DNA of 61,550 bases from Candidatus Stoquefichus sp. (GCA_021768625.1 JAETUM010000009.1:1-61550); one strand, 5' to 3'; shown: positions 20,701 to 28,438, numbered from the stretch's first letter. The notes: generated by a model from the sequence alone, not told the origin. A program made the numbers and translations.

Positions 20701-22021
20701 TATACGTATTCGTTCTTTAAAAGCAACAGTTGAGAAAAAGGATAACGAAATTAATCTTTCTCATTGTTATGAACAAAAGAAAATACCATTTACAAAGCAA
20801 ATGAAAGAAGAGAGATATACAATATTATGTCCACAAATGTCTCCAATTCATTTTCAATTTGTTGAAACAGCAATGAATGAAGAAGGATATAACTTTGTTG
20901 TATTACCTTCAGTTGATAAAGACGCTGTAGAACAAGGATTGAAATATGTGAATAATGATGCTTGCTATCCTAGTATTCTTGTTACAGGACAAATGATGAA
21001 TGCTTTAAATAGTGGGCAATATGATTTAAATAAAGTAGCATTAATGATTACTCAAACAGGTGGAGGATGTCGAGCAACAAACTATATAGCATTTATAAGA
21101 AAAGCATTAAAAGATGCAGGTATGGAACATATTCCTGTAATTTCAGCAAACTTATCTGGACTAGAAAGTAATCCTGGTTTTAAGATTACATATAAAGTTG
21201 CTAAAAAGGTCATTATTGGAGCGATGTATGGTGATTTGTTTATGAGAGTTCTTTATCGTGTAAGACCATATGAAGCACAATCAGGAGCAGCTAATGTATT
21301 ATATGAATCATGGGTAGAAAAGTGTAAACAAAATGTAAGAAATGGAAGTTTGAAAGAGTTTAAAAAGAATGTTTATCAAATTGTTAAAGACTTTGATGAA
21401 TTACCATTATTAGATATTCAAAAACCAAGAGTAGGATTGGTAGGAGAAATTTTAGTGAAGTTCCATCCAACTGCTAATAATCAGATTGTTGATATTATTG
21501 AAGCGGAGGGTGGAGAAGCTGTTATGCCAGACTTGATTGATTTCTTCCAATATTGTTTCTATAATACAGAATATGAACATGAACATTTTGATATGAGTCA
21601 AAGTGCAGTATGGTTATGTAATTTTGCTATTTGGTTTGTAGATTATTTAAGAAAAGATATGATTAAAGCTTTAAAAGCATCAAAACGTTTTGATGCTCCT
21701 CATCCAATTGATCAGATTGCAAAAAAAGCAAGTCAGATTGTTTCTATTGGAAATCAAACAGGCGAAGGTTGGTTTTTAACTGGGGAAATGATTGAATTGA
21801 TTGAAGAGGGAGCACCTAATATTGTCTGTATGCAACCATTTGCATGTTTACCTAATCATGTCACTGGAAAAGGTGTTATTAAGGCATTAAGAAAAAAATA
21901 TCCGCAAAGTAATATTGTTGCTATTGATTATGATCCAGGTGCTAGTGAAGTTAATCAATTAAATAGAATTAAATTAATGTTATCTACAGCATTTAAAAAT
22001 ATGAAAAAGAATCAAGAGTAA
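17795..22021 (+). CDS. Giant 2-hydroxyacyl-CoA dehydratase activator-related protein
   Basis: The 1408-residue protein has two ASKHA ATPase modules in tandem: DVGSTTVKAY at about 6 and DVGSTTSKVI at about 321. Each keeps the cysteine pattern that holds the bridging [4Fe-4S] cluster of activators such as HgdC (NGTCAGGTG with SRCGVFAKT, and NEACSSGCG with SRCTVFMNS). A DUF2229-type region with NCGKCTNNCML follows (about 600). The C-terminal part is dehydratase-subunit-like, with ACYPAKITHGH, NNDACYPSILVTG and QTGGGCRATNY. Its true substrate is not known; no separate dehydratase subunits are adjacent. Behind a MarR gene; its stop codon region forms part of a terminator. Confidence 0.85.
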   Translation: MSYYLGIDVGSTTVKAYLTDENDQCLYSNYIRHNSDVRKTILFLLEEIQKKFDHINIYPVITGSGGLSISESLNIKFVQEVIACTKTIETYIPETDVAIELGGEDAKITYFEGSLEQRMNGTCAGGTGAFIDQMATLLQTDAQGLNELAKNYQTIYPIASRCGVFAKTDVQPLINEGVQKEDIAVSIFQAVVNQTISGLACGKPIRGKVAFLGGPLYFLDQLRKRFIETLNLKDEDIIFPDNSQLFVAMGACLNAKDVEESLSLCELIDNLKNLSSKGLESSHTLEPLFNNEDELNQFRQRHYQAKTKKRNIKNYKGDIYLGIDVGSTTSKVILIDNEGSILYSFYNSNEGNPLDLIMRIMKEVYQLIPEGCQIKKAGVTGYGEALIKAALKVDIGEVETIAHYTAAKHFQPDVDFILDIGGQDMKAITIKDDVIQDITLNEACSSGCGSFLETFAHSLEYNIQDFAQSALLAKHPLDLGSRCTVFMNSKVKQAQKEGATLEDISAGLSYSVIKNALYKVIKLRNKEQIGKHIVVQGGTFYNEAVLRAFEKEADVEVIRPDIAGLMGAYGMAKLAMEKDDGKGTTLLTLEEIEALTYNNAMRNCGKCTNNCMLTITTFNDGRDFISGNRCERGANMPLKSKTLPNLFDYKYRRVFQYRSLAKEEATRGVVGIPRALNIYENYPFWHTFLTELKFRVVLSPRSSKAIYEKGIESIPSESACYPAKITHGHIESLIQKGIKFIFYPSVAYERLEHEDAGNHYNCPVVASYPEVIRNNVDSLQENKVQFKNPFVSLNNPKTLFHVLKEEFKEFHVSDKELKHAIDRGFEELKKCQQDIRQEGQKAMEYMRENHMQGIVLAGRPYHIDPEINHGIADLITSEGFVVLTEDSVCYLDDEHLKLRVVDQWTYHSRLYKAASFVSSQKDLQLIQLTSFGCGLDAVTADQVAEILKARNKIYTLIKIDEGSNLGAIRIRIRSLKATVEKKDNEINLSHCYEQKKIPFTKQMKEERYTILCPQMSPIHFQFVETAMNEEGYNFVVLPSVDKDAVEQGLKYVNNDACYPSILVTGQMMNALNSGQYDLNKVALMITQTGGGCRATNYIAFIRKALKDAGMEHIPVISANLSGLESNPGFKITYKVAKKVIIGAMYGDLFMRVLYRVRPYEAQSGAANVLYESWVEKCKQNVRNGSLKEFKKNVYQIVKDFDELPLLDIQKPRVGLVGEILVKFHPTANNQIVDIIEAEGGEAVMPDLIDFFQYCFYNTEYEHEHFDMSQSAVWLCNFAIWFVDYLRKDMIKALKASKRFDAPHPIDQIAKKASQIVSIGNQTGEGWFLTGEMIELIEEGAPNIVCMQPFACLPNHVTGKGVIKALRKKYPQSNIVAIDYDPGASEVNQLNRIKLMLSTAFKNMKKNQE

Positions 22022-22038
22022 ATCTTGGTTCTTTTTTT
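22005..22038 (+). terminator. Terminator of the giant activator gene
   Basis: AAGAATCAAGA pairs with TCTTGGTTCTT (one G-U), followed by a T-run. The stem begins inside the coding sequence and the stop codon is in the loop. Confidence 0.8.
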
Positions 22039-22047
22039 ATAAATCAC

Positions 22048-22076
22048 TTGATTAGTTAAAATTTTTTATATAAAAT
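22048..22076 (+). promoter_or_regulatory. Promoter of the alpha/beta hydrolase gene
   Basis: TTGATT at 22048-22053, a 17-base spacer and TAAAAT at 22071-22076. Confidence 0.5.
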
Positions 22077-22095
22077 AGATGAGACGGAGGTTCTT

Positions 22096-23064
22096 ATGAA
22101 ACTATTAAAAAATAAATGGTTAATATTATTTATTGTTTTATCAATATTATTAAGTGTAAGTTTTGGTGTTGGCAATTATTTTGTAAATTATGCTTTATCT
22201 CCAGCAAGTGATTCAGATCAGAGAAATGTTGAAGATGACGTTGAACCAAGTGATAAGGATCAAATAACGATAACTTCTCATAAAGCTGAAGAGAATAAAA
22301 AAGGAAAACAATTTCAAAAAACATTATATACAATGAATATTGCTGTAGATACAGATATTATTGTTGAAGGTAAATATAAGGAACATAAGGGACAACATAA
22401 TTGGGTTATTCTAGTTCATGGGTATAAATCAAGTAATCGAAGTATGATGTCTTATGGTGCACAATATTACCAACAAGGCTATAATGTGTTGCTTCCAGAT
22501 AATCGTGCTCATGGAGATAGCGAAGGGGATTATATCGGAATGGGCTGGCTAGATAAAGATGATATTGCATGTTGGATTGATTGGATTGTAGAAAAGGATA
22601 AAGACGCAAGAATTATTGTTCATGGTGTATCTATGGGTGGAGCAACAACAATGATGCTTTCAGGAGACAATAATAAGTATGTTATTGGATATATTGAGGA
22701 TTGTGGATACACAAGTGTATGGGATATATTTGCAAGTGAACTTGATAAACGCTTCTCATTACCAACTTTCCCAGTATTAGATATTTCAAATATTGTTGCA
22801 CAAATGAAAGTCGGATATTCTTTTAAAGAGGCATCGAGTATTGAACAAGTGAAAAAATGTCAAAAACCAATGTTGTTTATACATGGAGGAAAAGATGATT
22901 TTGTTCCTACTTCTATGGTTTATGAGGTTTATGAAGCTGCAACATGTATAAAAGATATATATATTGTTGAACAAGCTGGACATGCTGAAGCAAAAGATTA
23001 TAATCCACAAGCATATTGGAATAAAGTCTTTGATTTTATTGATAAAAACATTTTAAAAAATTAA
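22096..23064 (+). CDS. Membrane-anchored alpha/beta hydrolase
   Basis: An N-terminal helix (8-30) anchors the protein and the serine hydrolase domain lies outside the membrane. VILVHGYKSS supplies the oxyanion region. The nucleophile is Ser179 in HGVSMGG, the acid is Asp267 or Asp268 in HGGKDDFVP, and the base is His296 in AGHAEA. A charged linker (about 38-75) separates anchor and enzyme. The 322 residues are typical of the YqkD-like extracellular hydrolases of Bacillota. Substrate unknown. ACGGAGG lies 7 bases upstream of the ATG. Confidence 0.85.
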   Translation: MKLLKNKWLILFIVLSILLSVSFGVGNYFVNYALSPASDSDQRNVEDDVEPSDKDQITITSHKAEENKKGKQFQKTLYTMNIAVDTDIIVEGKYKEHKGQHNWVILVHGYKSSNRSMMSYGAQYYQQGYNVLLPDNRAHGDSEGDYIGMGWLDKDDIACWIDWIVEKDKDARIIVHGVSMGGATTMMLSGDNNKYVIGYIEDCGYTSVWDIFASELDKRFSLPTFPVLDISNIVAQMKVGYSFKEASSIEQVKKCQKPMLFIHGGKDDFVPTSMVYEVYEAATCIKDIYIVEQAGHAEAKDYNPQAYWNKVFDFIDKNILKN

Positions 23065-23085
23065 AAACTTTAATTATTGGATGAT

Positions 23086-23119
23086 AAAAAACTCTCTCTG
23101 TTTGACAGAAAGAGTTTTT
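23086..23119. terminator. Bidirectional terminator between the hydrolase and M42 peptidase
   Basis: AAAACTCTCTCTGT and ACAGAAAGAGTTTT form a stem with one mismatch and have A/T tails, between convergent genes. Confidence 0.7.
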
Positions 23120-23128
23120 GTGTAAAAT

Positions 23129-24154
23129 TTATTTTTGATGATTTATATAAGCAAGGATAAGTTTAAAAGTATTTTCTATAGCTTGAATATGTGTTCTTTC
23201 CATACCATGAGAAGCATGGATACCAGGACCAATTAATGCACCTTTGATATTATTACCACCTCTTAAAGCAGCTGAGACATCACTACTATAAAAAGGATAG
23301 ATATCAATAGCAAAGTTTAATTGATTTTCTTTTGCTAAAGTTATAAATTGAGTTGTTATATCATAATCATAAGGGCCACTACTATCCTTAGCGCATATAC
23401 TTACATCATATTCACTACAAGATAAATCTTTTCCAATACACCCCATATCCACAGCAATAAACTCATTTATATTTTCAGGAATATAACAACTTCCATGACC
23501 AACTTCTTCAAAAGTAGAAATAATAAATATTAATGAGTGTAAAGGTGTTATATGGTGATCAAATAAATACTTTAAAACACCAAAAAGAATAGCAACACTC
23601 ATTTTATCATCAAGAAAACGAGATTTAATAAAGCCAGAATCAGTTATTGTTGTTTTTGTTTCAATTGCAATATAGTCACCATTTTGAATACCTAATTGAT
23701 AAACGTCTTCTTTATTTTTTACATTTTCATCTATACGAATATACATTGATTCACAATCTCTTTCTCGTTTCTTTGCATCATCATAAACATGAGCAGAAGG
23801 AGAAAGAGATAAAATAGTTCCAGTATATACCTTCTTATCTCTTGTTATAATACGGCAATATTCACCATCTAATGTTGGGATAATAGGACCACCAACATTT
23901 GTAAAACGTAGAGTACCATCATCGTGAACGCTTCTTACCATCAAGCCAAGTGTATCTACATGAGCACCAAGTCCAATAGTATAGTCATCTTGACCATTAA
24001 CATAAATATGCAAATTACCTTTATTGCTTTCTTCTGTTTTTAATCCTAACTTATGAGCTTCGTTTTTACAAAATTGAATGACATCTTTTGTATATCCAGA
24101 AGGGCTATCAATAGCCATAATCTCTTTTAAAAATTCTAATATATAATTATTCAT
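23129..24154 (-). CDS. M42-family metalloaminopeptidase
   Basis: The 341-residue protein is of the glutamyl-aminopeptidase/endoglucanase-M class. Metal and catalytic residues lie in GAHVDTLG, SRFLDDKMSV, FEEVGHG and VDMGC, with GIHASHGMERTH near the end. It trims N-terminal residues from peptides in the cytoplasm as a large oligomer. Its start lies 12 bases from the HAD gene stop on the same strand; AAGGAGATG precedes it, so the two genes are likely one operon. Confidence 0.88.
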   Translation of the reverse strand: MNNYILEFLKEIMAIDSPSGYTKDVIQFCKNEAHKLGLKTEESNKGNLHIYVNGQDDYTIGLGAHVDTLGLMVRSVHDDGTLRFTNVGGPIIPTLDGEYCRIITRDKKVYTGTILSLSPSAHVYDDAKKRERDCESMYIRIDENVKNKEDVYQLGIQNGDYIAIETKTTITDSGFIKSRFLDDKMSVAILFGVLKYLFDHHITPLHSLIFIISTFEEVGHGSCYIPENINEFIAVDMGCIGKDLSCSEYDVSICAKDSSGPYDYDITTQFITLAKENQLNFAIDIYPFYSSDVSAALRGGNNIKGALIGPGIHASHGMERTHIQAIENTFKLILAYINHQK

Positions 24155-24166
24155 AATATCATCTCC

Positions 24167-24850
24167 TTATTCTAATATCTTATATATATCTTTTAATTGG
24201 TGAATAACATAAGTTGGTTTTATACTTATATTGTTCGTTTCCCGGCAACAAATCCAACAAGTATCAATACCAGCATTAATCCCACCCTGAATATCACTAC
24301 TTAATGAATCTCCAATAATTAAGGTTTCATCTTGATGAAAGAAAGGTATTTTTTTGAAACAATATTCAAAGTATTCTTTTCTAGGTTTTTGATAACCTAT
24401 ATCTTCAGAAACAAAAATATCTTCAAAATAAGTATATAAACCACTCATCCTTAAACGACTATATTGTGTTTGTGATACCCCATTTGTTACAACATATAGA
24501 TGATATTCTTTTGATAGAGTTTCTAAAACTTCTTTTGCAAAAGGAAGTTTCTTATGTCCTTTTCCAAGTTCTTTTTGATAATCATCTTCAAAAGCAATAC
24601 CATCTTCATGAATATGAAATTCATCAAATAACTTTACAAAACGTGTATAAACAATAGTTTTTTTATCAATAAGACCTTTTTCAAATTGTTTCCATAAATC
24701 ATCATTTAAAGAAATATACTTTTCTTCTATTTCTTGAGTTAAAGGAATACCATAATTTTGAAAAGTTTTTCTTAGTGCTTGTTTTTGTGCATCATAAAAA
24801 TCTAATAATGTTCCATCTACATCAAATAATAATATTTTATACTTTTTCAT
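24167..24850 (-). CDS. HAD-family phosphatase, YjjG-like nucleotidase
   Basis: The 227-residue HAD enzyme has motif I LLFDVDGTLLDF (Asp nucleophile), motif II VVTNGVSQTQ, motif III lysine in YQKPRKEYF, and motif IV IIGDSLSSDIQGG. The helical cap and the GDSLSSDIQGGINAGIDTCW ending match the YjjG/YfnB group of pyrimidine nucleotidases. The ATG at 24850 is chosen because TGAGGG lies upstream at proper spacing; a longer start is inside that site. First gene of a pair with the M42 peptidase. Confidence 0.82.
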   Translation of the reverse strand: MKKYKILLFDVDGTLLDFYDAQKQALRKTFQNYGIPLTQEIEEKYISLNDDLWKQFEKGLIDKKTIVYTRFVKLFDEFHIHEDGIAFEDDYQKELGKGHKKLPFAKEVLETLSKEYHLYVVTNGVSQTQYSRLRMSGLYTYFEDIFVSEDIGYQKPRKEYFEYCFKKIPFFHQDETLIIGDSLSSDIQGGINAGIDTCWICCRETNNISIKPTYVIHQLKDIYKILE

Positions 24851-24927
24851 ACCAACCCTCAATTCTTTTTTATTATAATAAAATTTGTTATGATTATAAA
24901 TAATAAATTGTGAAAAGAGGAAAAGAT

Positions 24928-25341
24928 ATGAGGAAATATAATATTATAATTATATATGATAAAGAATATAAACAGGTTCTTATGTGTTTAAGAAGTAAAG
25001 ATCCTTTTCTAGGTTTATATAACTTTGTGGGTGGAAAAATAGAAAATGACGAAACAGATGAAGAAGCAGCCTATAGAGAATTATTTGAAGAAACGCATAT
25101 TGATAGAGATAACATAGTATTAACACATACCCATGACTTAGTTTATTATTTAGAAGATATGAGCATGCAAGTATGGTGTGGGCAATTAAGAGAAGATATA
25201 GATATCTATGGTGATGAAAATCAATTAGAATGGATAAGTCTAAAAGAAAATTTTTTCGATTTATCAAGGTTTGCAGGATATGGAAATATTGGCCATTTAC
25301 TTTATAGTATAGATATTAATAGAGATAAAATCATATTTTAG
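24928..25341 (+). CDS. Nudix hydrolase (8-oxo-dGTPase-like)
   Basis: The 137-residue protein has a canonical Nudix box GKIENDETDEEAAYRELFEE (about 38-57); the G after the EE is replaced by T. Nudix enzymes cleave nucleoside diphosphates linked to X; the arrangement resembles MutT-like pyrophosphatases, but the substrate is unknown. ATG 24928 is chosen over the GTG/TTG-type upstream extension because AAGAGGAAAAG precedes it. It is followed 31 bases later by the SodC-like gene in the same direction. Confidence 0.85.
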   Translation: MRKYNIIIIYDKEYKQVLMCLRSKDPFLGLYNFVGGKIENDETDEEAAYRELFEETHIDRDNIVLTHTHDLVYYLEDMSMQVWCGQLREDIDIYGDENQLEWISLKENFFDLSRFAGYGNIGHLLYSIDINRDKIIF

Positions 25342-25372
25342 ATAGAATTTCATATAATATGTTGGTGATAAA

Positions 25373-25867
25373 ATGAAGATTAAACCAACAAAACTAACAA
25401 CAGATATTTTAATGACAATTATTAATGAAAAACCATGTGCATATGCAATGATAAGTGGAGAGAATGGAATTATGGGGACAATATGTTTTTATCCTTGTTT
25501 AAAAGGGAGTGTTCTTATTTATGAAATTGATCATTTACCACATTCTCAAACATGCCAAGGAGGAATTTTTGCATTTCATATTCATGAAGGAAGTTCGTGT
25601 CAAGATTCGCAAGGACATTATAATCCCCAAAACTGTGAACATCCTCATCATTTAGGAGATCTGCCTTCACTTTTTGCGACAGATGGAAAAGCATGGGCAA
25701 TTGTTTATATTGATAAGTTTAAACCTGAAGATGTTATTGGAAGAACAATTATTATTCATGAACATGAGGATGATTTTCATAGTCAACCATCAGGGAATTC
25801 TGGAAGTAAGATAGCATGTGGAGAGATTAGAGGATTTAAGGGAATGGATTGTGTAGAAAGACAGTAA
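25373..25867 (+). CDS. Cytosolic Cu/Zn superoxide dismutase-like protein
   Basis: The 164-residue protein has the SodC metal ligands. Copper: His69, His71 (FHIHEG), His82 (GHYNP) and His129 (IHEHEDDF). Zinc: His82, His90, His92 or 93, and Asp96 (HHLGDLP), in an unusually short zinc loop. Cys76 and Cys149 match the structural disulfide. There is no signal peptide, unlike most bacterial SodC. The usual active-site arginine (SRLACG in animals) is Lys146 (SKIACG), so activity may be reduced. It may share a transcript with the Nudix gene. Function as an oxidative-defence enzyme is inference. Confidence 0.8.
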   Translation: MKIKPTKLTTDILMTIINEKPCAYAMISGENGIMGTICFYPCLKGSVLIYEIDHLPHSQTCQGGIFAFHIHEGSSCQDSQGHYNPQNCEHPHHLGDLPSLFATDGKAWAIVYIDKFKPEDVIGRTIIIHEHEDDFHSQPSGNSGSKIACGEIRGFKGMDCVERQ

Positions 25868-26038
25868 ATAGGGGACTATTTATTGTTTTTTTATATAAGA
25901 ATTGTAAGATCAATAGTAAGTGGTTCATTTTAGGGATTGTATATAAATGAAAATGAGAAAATATATAAAAATAATAGATGAAAAATTGATGATGAAAGAT
26001 ATATGAGAGTTTTTTGAATAAAAATATAAAGGAAACCT
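25868..26038. other. AT-rich intergenic spacer before rnmV
   Basis: No open reading frame with a ribosome site, tRNA or clear terminator was seen. A short AAAGG/CCTTT hairpin lies at 26028-26040, just before the rnmV promoter. Confidence 0.4.
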
Positions 26039-26066
26039 TTGATTAGATTTCTTTTTGTTTTATAAT
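26039..26066 (+). promoter_or_regulatory. Promoter of the rnmV-kptA operon
   Basis: TTGATT at 26039-26044, a 16-base spacer and a perfect TATAAT at 26061-26066, 16 bases before the rnmV start. Confidence 0.6.
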
Positions 26067-26081
26067 GAATAAGGTGATTAA

Positions 26082-26603
26082 ATGAAAAAAATAAAAGAAG
26101 TTATTGTTGTAGAGGGAAAAACAGATACAGCTATTATCAAAAAGTTATTTGATGTTGAAACGATAGAAACACACGGATTAGGTATTGATGATCAGGTTTT
26201 AGACTTTATAGAACAAGCTCAACAAAAAAGAGGTGTTATTATTCTCACTGATCCAGATTATCCAGGTATGAAAATAAGAAATGAAATAATAAAAAGAGTT
26301 CCTCATGCTAAACATGCATTTATTGATAAGAAAGATGCTATTGGCCATAAAAAATTAGGAGTTGCAGAAGCAAGAGAAGAGGCTATTATACAAGCATTGG
26401 AGAATGTTGTTACATTTTCTAATCAAGAAGAATCTATTTCTTGGGATGAATTTATATCTTTAAATATTATTGGAAATAAAAAAAGAAGAATGGAAATATA
26501 TCAGCAATTTCATTTGGGTTATGGGAATGTAAAAACTTTATTCAAAAGATTAAATTTAACTCAAGTAACTAAACAAGATATTATTGATAAATGTGGAGAA
26601 TAA
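26082..26603 (+). CDS. rnmV: Ribonuclease M5
   Basis: The Toprim-domain nuclease matures 5S rRNA. VVEGKTDTAIIKKLF (about 9-23) holds the catalytic glutamate and ILTDPDYPGMKIR (about 54-66) the DxD-type metal site. The 173-residue length is normal for RNase M5, whose C-terminal part (GNKKRRMEIYQQFHLGYGN) binds the substrate. AAGGTGATTAA precedes ATG 26082. In Bacillus it abuts rsmA; here kptA and a niacin module intervene. Confidence 0.92.
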   Translation: MKKIKEVIVVEGKTDTAIIKKLFDVETIETHGLGIDDQVLDFIEQAQQKRGVIILTDPDYPGMKIRNEIIKRVPHAKHAFIDKKDAIGHKKLGVAEAREEAIIQALENVVTFSNQEESISWDEFISLNIIGNKKRRMEIYQQFHLGYGNVKTLFKRLNLTQVTKQDIIDKCGE

Positions 26604-26604
26604 C

Positions 26605-27144
26605 ATGAATTATACTAAGTTAGGAAAGACAATTTCTTATATATTAAGACATCATCCAGAAGAATATCATTTAGAATTAGATGAAGGTGGATGGATTTGT
26701 ATAAAAGATTTATTTGAGGCCTTAAAAGAACGATTTCAAGAATTAGATATTCATGATATATATAATATTATGAATCATTCTGATAAAAAACGCTATGAAA
26801 TAAAAGATGGTAAAATAAGAGCTATATATGGACATTCCCTATCTCAAAAAATAGAATATCAGTCAAGTATACCACCAGATTACTTGTTTCACGGAACAGC
26901 ACATCGATTTTTGCCATCAATTATTCAAAAAGGATTATTATCAATGGATAGACAATACGTTCACTTGTCACAAGATATAGATACAGCTATAAAAGTGGGA
27001 AAACGCCACGACAAGCAACCTGTCATTTTAAAAGTCCATGCTAAAAAAGCTTATAATGATCATATTTTATTTTATAAAACACAAGATCAAGTATGGTTGT
27101 CTGAAAGTATTCCATCAAAGTATTTAGATATTATTAAAGAATAA
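26605..27144 (+). CDS. kptA: RNA 2'-phosphotransferase (KptA/Tpt1 family)
   Basis: The 179-residue enzyme moves an internal 2'-phosphate from RNA to NAD+. SYILRHHPEEYHLELDEGGW (about 11-30) carries the first Arg-His pair and IRAIYGHS the second arginine. LFHGTAHRF and VHLSQD form the ADP-ribosyltransferase-type NAD site. ATG 26605 lies one base after the rnmV stop with GTGGAG before it, so the genes are coupled. Bacteria lack the eukaryotic tRNA-splicing route, so the natural substrate here is unknown. Confidence 0.9.
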   Translation: MNYTKLGKTISYILRHHPEEYHLELDEGGWICIKDLFEALKERFQELDIHDIYNIMNHSDKKRYEIKDGKIRAIYGHSLSQKIEYQSSIPPDYLFHGTAHRFLPSIIQKGLLSMDRQYVHLSQDIDTAIKVGKRHDKQPVILKVHAKKAYNDHILFYKTQDQVWLSESIPSKYLDIIKE

Positions 27145-27168
27145 AAAACCTCCTTTTGGAGGTTTTTA
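27144..27168. terminator. Bidirectional terminator between kptA and niaX
   Basis: A perfect 10-bp stem (AAAAACCTCC with GGAGGTTTTT) has a TTTT loop, between convergent genes. Confidence 0.9.
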
Positions 27169-27172
27169 CATT

Positions 27173-27751
27173 CTAAGCATTTTTAATAAGATATACTTTT
27201 TTAACATTAGAAACATCAGAAATACTTGTATTTTGACTTAAGGCTTTCCATACAACTAATGAAATAATAAAATCAACAGAACTATGTACAATTGTACCTA
27301 ATCCAACAAGACCAAATACCATATAGCAGAATGCTTGAATATCCATACCAGCACCATAGTAGAATGGTACAACAACAATCATTTCACCAAGTGCATGTAT
27401 AACAGCGATAGCCAAGTTAAATCCTAAAGTTTTAATAGGTGATTGGAATAAATCTGAATGCTTCATAATATAGTATCCACCAAATGCAGCCCATATAACA
27501 TGAGATAAGGCTCTTAAAACAACAACATCTGGAAATCCTGCTAAAAAGAAACCTAGAGTTGTTCCCAATGCTACAGCAATTGAAACTTGTGGTGAAATAA
27601 ATAAAGCGACCATAATAGCAACATGTGATGCTAAAGTAAATGACATTGGACCAATTTGTATTTTAATTGGTGAAATCATAGGAATAACAATTCCTACAGC
27701 AATAAGTAAAGCTGACAAAGTCATAGTTAATATCTTTTTATGTGTATTCAT
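27173..27751 (-). CDS. niaX: ECF transporter substrate-binding component, probable niacin (NiaX)
   Basis: The 192-residue protein has about six helices (typical for an ECF S-component), with the N-terminal SALLIAVGIVIPM pattern used to contact the energising module. The niacin assignment rests on the NiaR gene just upstream and on a likely NiaR operator over its promoter. No ATPase or T-component is adjacent, so it would share a group-II energising module encoded elsewhere. AAAAGGGG precedes the ATG. Confidence 0.8.
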   Translation of the reverse strand: MNTHKKILTMTLSALLIAVGIVIPMISPIKIQIGPMSFTLASHVAIMVALFISPQVSIAVALGTTLGFFLAGFPDVVVLRALSHVIWAAFGGYYIMKHSDLFQSPIKTLGFNLAIAVIHALGEMIVVVPFYYGAGMDIQAFCYMVFGLVGLGTIVHSSVDFIISLVVWKALSQNTSISDVSNVKKVYLIKNA

Positions 27752-27779
27752 AATAATATACCCCTTTTAAATAATATTT

Positions 27780-27799
27780 ACATATGTCTTGACATATGT
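27780..27799. promoter_or_regulatory. Probable NiaR operator
   Basis: Two copies of the palindrome ACATATGT (27780-27787 and 27792-27799), four bases apart, lie immediately downstream of the niaX -10 box. Repression by bound NiaR plus niacin is inferred from position and the adjacent regulator gene. Confidence 0.65.
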
Positions 27800-27806
27800 T
27801 ATGACT

Positions 27807-27834
27807 ATTATAGTCTTTATTTTATATTTGTCAA
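27807..27834 (-). promoter_or_regulatory. Consensus promoter of niaX
   Basis: On the minus strand, a perfect TTGACA (27834-27829) and a perfect TATAAT (27812-27807) have a 16-base spacer. Such a strong promoter would need repression, which fits the operator just downstream. Confidence 0.8.
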
Positions 27835-27924
27835 CAATAAAGTTATTTTATAAAACTCAAGAAATTTATTATGGTATAAAAAGATAGATTAATAAAAGTG
27901 TAATATTATAAATGTTTTATATAA

Positions 27925-27961
27925 TAAAAAAGGATTATTTTGTAAATAAATAACCCTTTTC
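27925..27961 (-). terminator. niaR terminator
   Basis: On the minus strand, AAGGGTTATTT pairs with AAATAATCCTT (one G-U), then TTTTTT. It overlaps the end of niaR. Confidence 0.75.
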
Positions 27962-28438
27962 ATTTAATGATTTTTTAATACGTTCAAAAGTTTCTTGATC
28001 CTGACATTTGATTGTATGTAGGTGTAAGCCATTAGTTAATTGACTTAACGGTTTAGCATCATTAGCATTGACATTTTTGATAAATTGGTCAACATCATAA
28101 CGAGAAGATAAATGAAGATTACCACTCAACTGTCCATAAATAGGATGTTCTACAATGACATCAACAACATACCCTCCTAAATCAACAATTGTATATAATT
28201 CATCAGCCAAATCTTTCTTTTCATGATTAACAGCAATAGTATATAAATGATTTTGCTTCTTATCTTCTAAAACATAACCTCTAGGAGTTGCTATAATATC
28301 TGTTCCACTTGCTCTTATAAGAGCAACATCTCCAACAATAATCTGTCTAGAAACCCCAAAATGCTTAGCTAAAGTAGATGCAGAAATAGGCTTTTCACTT
28401 TTTTGAATTGTTTCAATAATTTTCTCTCTTCTATCCAT
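27935..28438 (-). CDS. niaR: Niacin-responsive repressor NiaR
   Basis: The 167-residue protein has an N-terminal HTH_11 winged helix (about 5-56, ISASTLAKHFGVSRQIIVGDV) and a C-terminal 3H domain. The latter's metal/niacin-binding histidines lie in VEHPIYGQLSGNLHLSSR and GLHLHTI. It represses NAD salvage and niacin uptake genes when niacin is plentiful. It lies directly upstream of niaX on the same strand, but niaX has its own promoter after the niaR terminator. Confidence 0.9.
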   Translation of the reverse strand: MDRREKIIETIQKSEKPISASTLAKHFGVSRQIIVGDVALIRASGTDIIATPRGYVLEDKKQNHLYTIAVNHEKKDLADELYTIVDLGGYVVDVIVEHPIYGQLSGNLHLSSRYDVDQFIKNVNANDAKPLSQLTNGLHLHTIKCQDQETFERIKKSLNEKGYLFTK

